A DNA stretch of 8,456 nucleotides from Streptosporangiaceae bacterium (GTDB taxonomy: Bacteria > Actinomycetota > Actinomycetes > Streptosporangiales > Streptosporangiaceae), in the NCBI GenBank assembly GCA_030042885.1, contig JASHYW010000556.1, positions 1 through 8,456 on the forward strand, written 5' to 3'. How positions within the stretch are numbered: the stretch's first letter is position 1; each line of letters begins with the position of its first letter. The position numbers were made by a program, and so were the translations under genes. Below the pieces are notes generated by a model. That model saw only the letters and a program-made list of their open reading frames with translations, was not told where the DNA came from and ran no database searches. Below are positions 6,138-8,456 of the stretch, one piece after another.

Positions 6138-6181
6138 ACAGGCCCGGCTTACAGGCCCGGCTTACAGGCCCGGCTTACAGG
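6138..6181. repeat. 13-bp tandem repeat, three copies plus a partial one, at the gap stop codon
   Basis: ACAGGCCCGGCTT is repeated three times without error at 6138-6150, 6151-6163 and 6164-6176, followed by ACAGG at 6177-6181. The last copy contains the gap stop codon (TAA, plus-strand TTA at 6175-6177) and the final leucine codon. Because each unit repeats this stop-codon sequence outward, loss of units at the 3' side would leave the protein unchanged. It looks like a local duplication by slippage. Confidence 0.9.
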
Positions 6182-7179
6182 CGCCCGCCGACGAGAGCGG
6201 CCAGGTCGGCCAGCCGGCAGGTGTAGCCCCACTCGTTGTCGTACCAGCCGAACACCTTGACCAGCCGGCCGGAGGCCTGGGTGAGCTCGGAGTCGAACAC
6301 GCACGACGCGGAGTCGCCGATGACGTCGCGCGAGACGATGGGATCGGTGCTGTACCGCAGGATGCCCGCCAGCGGCCCGGACGCCGCGGCGGCGGCGAAC
6401 GCCTCGTTCACCTCCGCGGAGGTGACGTCCTGGCTGAGCACGACCGCGAGGTCGGTGAGGGAACCGTCTTCCACGGGAACCCGGACGGCCACCCCGTCCA
6501 GCTTCCCGGCCAGGGCGGGGATGACCTCGCCGGTGGCGCGGGCCGCGCCGGTCGTGGTCGGCACGATGCTGACCGCCGCCGACCGGGCGCGCCGCAGGTC
6601 CTTGTGCGGCCCGTCGAGCAGCATCTGGTCACCGGTATAGGCGTGCACGGTGGTCATGAAACCCTGCTCCACGCCGAACGCATCGTGCAGCACCTTGACC
6701 ATCGGGGCCACGCAGTTGGTGGTGCAGGACGCGTTGGAGACCACGTCATGCCGCGCCGGGTCGTAGGCGCCGTCGTTGACCCCGATCACGACCGTGAGGT
6801 CGACACCCTTGCCCGGTGCCGAGATCAGCACCTTGCGCGCGCCGCCCTTGAGGTGCAGCGCCGCGCCGTCGCGGGAACGGAACTTGCCGGTGGACTCAAC
6901 GACCACGTCCGCGCCCAGCTTCCTCCAGTCGATCCCCGCAGGGTCCCGCTCGGACAGCACGGCGATGGGGGTCCCCGCGACGATCAGCGAATCGCCGGTG
7001 TAGTCGACGGTGCGGCCCAGCCGCCCGTAGGTGGAGTCGAAGGTCAGCAGGTGCGCCAGCGTCCGGGCGTCGGTGATGTCGTTGACCGCCACCACCTCCA
7101 GGTCGGTGCGCTCCAGCGCCAGGCGCGCGAAGCAGCGCCCGATTCGCCCGAAGCCGTTGATTCCCACTCTGGTAGTCAT
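6175..7179 (-). CDS. gap: Glyceraldehyde-3-phosphate dehydrogenase, type I, NAD-dependent
   Basis: Oxidises glyceraldehyde 3-phosphate with NAD and phosphate to 1,3-bisphosphoglycerate, the substrate of PGK. The 334-residue length is normal. It has the Rossmann motif GINGFGRIGR (6-15), AVND with D34 as the NAD-selecting acid, ESTGKF (95-100), the active-site SNASCTTNC with catalytic C152, and TTVHAYTGDQ with H179. The C-terminal GWYDNEWGY (311-319) is complete. The ATG at 7179 has AGGAGG eight bases upstream. All catalytic residues I can check are present, so it should be active. It stands apart from pgk and has no tpi next to it, unlike the usual housekeeping cluster, and shares a leader element and a DosR-like box with pgk. 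It is therefore probably a second, condition-specific copy (inference). Its 3' end lies in a tandem repeat. Confidence 0.98.
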   Translation of the reverse strand: MTTRVGINGFGRIGRCFARLALERTDLEVVAVNDITDARTLAHLLTFDSTYGRLGRTVDYTGDSLIVAGTPIAVLSERDPAGIDWRKLGADVVVESTGKFRSRDGAALHLKGGARKVLISAPGKGVDLTVVIGVNDGAYDPARHDVVSNASCTTNCVAPMVKVLHDAFGVEQGFMTTVHAYTGDQMLLDGPHKDLRRARSAAVSIVPTTTGAARATGEVIPALAGKLDGVAVRVPVEDGSLTDLAVVLSQDVTSAEVNEAFAAAAASGPLAGILRYSTDPIVSRDVIGDSASCVFDSELTQASGRLVKVFGWYDNEWGYTCRLADLAALVGGRL

Positions 7180-7203
7180 CTGAGCTTCCTCCTCATAGGT
7201 GCT

Positions 7204-7219
7204 TCCATGGCTAGCCTGG
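7204..7219 (-). promoter_or_regulatory. Leader element shared with pgk (gap copy)
   Basis: Identical over 16 bases to the block at 4411-4426 (CCAGGCTAGCCATGGA on the minus strand). It lies 25-40 bp before the gap start and exactly 44 nt downstream of the DosR-like box at 7264-7277. The ATG inside it would open a 10-codon frame whose TGA overlaps the gap ATG, but it has no ribosome site. Confidence 0.55.
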
Positions 7220-7263
7220 GCCCGAAGGCCATGGGCATCTAGCGCCAATGGGCACGTAACCGC

Positions 7264-7277
7264 AGGACCATCGGCCC
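7264..7277. promoter_or_regulatory. DosR/DevR-like box between gap and the Rv1733c-like gene
   Basis: AGGACCATCGGCCC matches 10 of 14 positions of GGGACTWWAGTCCC, the weakest of the set. It is supported by its place: 85-98 bp before gap, 67-80 bp before the divergent gene at 7345, and the same 44-nt spacing to the shared leader element as at pgk. A TAAAT sequence at 7299-7303 is a possible -10 for the rightward gene. Confidence 0.45.
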
Positions 7278-7344
7278 TGGCCGAACCGCCGACGGCAGTA
7301 AATGGTGAAATGTGGAGACCGTGGTGATCTGGTGAGGTGACACG

Positions 7345-7926
7345 ATGCATCCCCGGAGTACCCGGCTGGGCCGGTGGCTGCGCAGATGGCGCCCTGACCA
7401 TAACCCGCTGCGGCGCCGCTCCGACCGGGTCGAGACTGCCGCACTCGGCGTGCTGCTGGTGGCGTTCCTGGCCGGGGCCCCGCTCGTGGCGCACGCCGCG
7501 GCCAGCTGGACCTACGTCACGTCGGCGCGGGAAGCGCACGCCCAGCAGGCCGCCCTGCACCAGGTCCCGGCAACGCTCCTGGAAACGGCGCAGCCAGTCG
7601 GCGTGTACAGCGCCGAGGCCAACGCCCGGTGGCGGGCACCGGACGGGCACATCATCACCGGCCAGGTGTCCGTGCCCGTCGGCAGCGCCGCAGGCAGCAC
7701 GGTCATGGTGTGGACCAACCAGGCCGGCCAGCTCACCGCTGCCCCGCTGAACGCCGGCCAGATCGCCAGCCGGGCCGACCTGTCCGAGGTGCTCTCCGTG
7801 GCCGGCCTCGCCGTCGTGCTGATCGTCATCGGCGCGCTGGTCCACTGGGCGCTGGACCGGCGCAGGCTCGCCGCGTGGGACGCGGACTGGCTGGTGACCG
7901 GGCCGCGCTGGAGCCCACGGCCCTAA
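7345..7926 (+). CDS. Rv1733c-like two-helix membrane protein
   Basis: A 193-residue membrane protein with an Arg-rich cytoplasmic N-terminus, TM1 at about 31-54, an external domain of about 90 residues, TM2 at about 148-170 and a short cytoplasmic tail. It resembles Rv1733c, a DosR-regulated M. tuberculosis membrane protein of unknown function: NPLRRRSDRVE (20-30) precedes TM1 as NPLVRGTDRLE does there, the post-TM1 segment AREAHAQQ is similar, and VWTNQAGQL (122-130) corresponds to VWVDSAGQL. These comparisons are from memory. Start ATG at 7345 has GAGG seven bases upstream. It is divergent from gap and may share the box at 7264-7277. It is followed after 147 bp by another small membrane protein on the same strand. 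Family likeness good, biochemical function unknown. Confidence 0.85.
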   Translation: MHPRSTRLGRWLRRWRPDHNPLRRRSDRVETAALGVLLVAFLAGAPLVAHAAASWTYVTSAREAHAQQAALHQVPATLLETAQPVGVYSAEANARWRAPDGHIITGQVSVPVGSAAGSTVMVWTNQAGQLTAAPLNAGQIASRADLSEVLSVAGLAVVLIVIGALVHWALDRRRLAAWDADWLVTGPRWSPRP

Positions 7927-7942
7927 GGACGGCCCGAAGGCA

Positions 7943-7956
7943 GTGACTGAGGTCCC
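7943..7956 (+). promoter_or_regulatory. DosR/DevR-like box upstream of the gene at 8074
   Basis: GTGACTGAGGTCCC matches 11 of 14 positions of GGGACTWWAGTCCC, with the right half GGTCCC complete. It lies 118-131 bp before the start at 8074 and just after the stop of the Rv1733c-like gene, so the two membrane-protein genes may be transcribed separately. Between it and the start codon are a short GCCGC-GCAA-GCGGC hairpin (7987-8000) and another GC-rich inverted repeat (8040-8053). Binding is inferred. Confidence 0.5.
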
Positions 7957-8073
7957 GGTAAGCCGGTGACATCTGGCCGTGCCGTAGCCGCGCAAGCGGC
8001 GGAACACTCACGGATAGCAGATGCGTCAGCATGCCGGGTCCGGGATGGCCCGGCCCCTAGAGGAGGCATTACC

Positions 8074-8456
8074 ATGCGCCGCAACTCTCATTTCACGTTC
8101 GCCATGGCAGGATTCGCCGTCGCGGTGGTCCTGGCCGTGGCGGGCGGCCTGCTGCTGTGGGGTTCCACCTACGCGCACAACACCGTGCAGAGCCAGCTCG
8201 CCGCCCAGCAGATCTACTTCCCGCCGGCGTCGGCGTTCGCGCACCCCAAGGCGGGCACTGAGATCACCCCGAGCATGATCCCGTCGGTCTCCCAGTACGC
8301 CGGGCAGCAGCTGCTGACCGGGCAGCAGGCCGAGGCCTACGCTGACCACTTCATCGCCGTGCACCTGTCCGAGATCGGCGGCGGCAAGACCTACGCCCAG
8401 CTGTCGACCGAAGCGCTCGCGCAGCCGAACAACACCACGCTGGCCAACCAGGTCGC
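8074..8456 (+). CDS. Small membrane protein, 5' part (family often mislabelled LigA)
   Basis: The first 127 residues of a protein that runs off the right edge. Residues about 8-30 form a strong N-terminal membrane helix (FAMAGFAVAVVLAVAGGLLLWG). An external segment follows, with YFPPASAF (48-55) and a conserved-looking stretch YADHFIAVHLSEIGGGKTYAQLS (89-111). From memory, this pattern (a helix, then a segment ending in GGKTYAxLS, usually before a second helix) occurs in actinobacterial membrane proteins often labelled aromatic ring-opening dioxygenase LigA, a name I think is wrong because nothing here resembles a dioxygenase. The second helix would lie outside the window. The ATG at 8074 has AGGAGG seven bases upstream, so the start is sure. 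Function unknown. Confidence 0.85.
   Translation, partial: MRRNSHFTFAMAGFAVAVVLAVAGGLLLWGSTYAHNTVQSQLAAQQIYFPPASAFAHPKAGTEITPSMIPSVSQYAGQQLLTGQQAEAYADHFIAVHLSEIGGGKTYAQLSTEALAQPNNTTLANQV

Noticed and set aside
6092..6181. CRISPR-like array or attachment site from the repeats near gap
   Set aside because: The 13-bp units are directly adjacent without spacers, and no integrase, tRNA or cas gene is visible.
7176..7208. A 10-codon upstream frame in the gap leader (stop overlapping the gap ATG) and a 20-codon counterpart before pgk, as leader peptides
   Set aside because: Only the first three residues agree, the frames end differently and neither has a ribosome site. The conserved part is the DNA element itself.
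7180..8007. N-terminal extension of the gap reading frame up to position 8007
   Set aside because: The frame is open by chance opposite the Rv1733c-like gene. GAPDH starts normally at 7179 behind a perfect AGGAGG site.

Overview
The window comes from a high-GC (roughly 70% by eye) actinobacterium. The evidence is G/C-rich third codon positions, strong GGAGG-type ribosome binding sites, GTG start use, and gene families typical of Actinobacteria: single-domain universal stress proteins, an Rv1733c-type membrane protein, a short CGHH-motif protein and an HTH-linked pyridoxamine-oxidase-like flavoprotein. I cannot name the genus.

Layout. Positions 1-927 (minus) hold the N-terminal 309 residues of a 14-helix-type MFS drug exporter that runs off the left edge. 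Next come universal stress protein A (1043-1540, minus) and, divergently, universal stress protein B (1738-2154, plus), then a small CGHH-motif protein (2235-2567, plus). The small protein collides tail to tail with universal stress protein C (2451-3062, minus). Phosphoglycerate kinase (3179-4375, minus) lies upstream of protein C, and a stand-alone cyclic-nucleotide-binding-like domain protein (4581-5054, minus) lies upstream of that. An HTH plus PNPOx-like protein (5312-6073, plus) is divergent from the latter. It converges through a strong hairpin on glyceraldehyde-3-phosphate dehydrogenase (6175-7179, minus), whose stop codon sits in a 13-bp tandem repeat. Divergent from gap are an Rv1733c-like two-helix membrane protein (7345-7926, plus) and a second small membrane protein (8074 to beyond the right edge).

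Main result. Almost every transcription unit has a 14-bp imperfect palindrome close to GGGACTWWAGTCCC, the core recognised by the dormancy/hypoxia response regulator DosR (DevR) of Mycobacterium tuberculosis. I count eight such sites, matching 10 to 12 of 14 positions, all in intergenic sequence. With the gene content (three universal stress proteins, an Rv0080-like flavoprotein domain, an Rv1733c-like protein), this reads as a DosR/OsdR-type dormancy island. No DosR/DosS pair is in the window.

The unusual element is that the two enzymes forming the ATP-yielding step of lower glycolysis, GAPDH and PGK, are embedded in the island at separate loci. Each carries a DosR-like box followed, after exactly 44 nt in both cases, by the same 16-nt leader sequence. 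My reading is an oxygen-limitation regulon that couples stress proteins and membrane factors to a dedicated pair of enzymes for substrate-level ATP synthesis. The family calls are strong. The regulon and the physiological coupling are inference from sequence.
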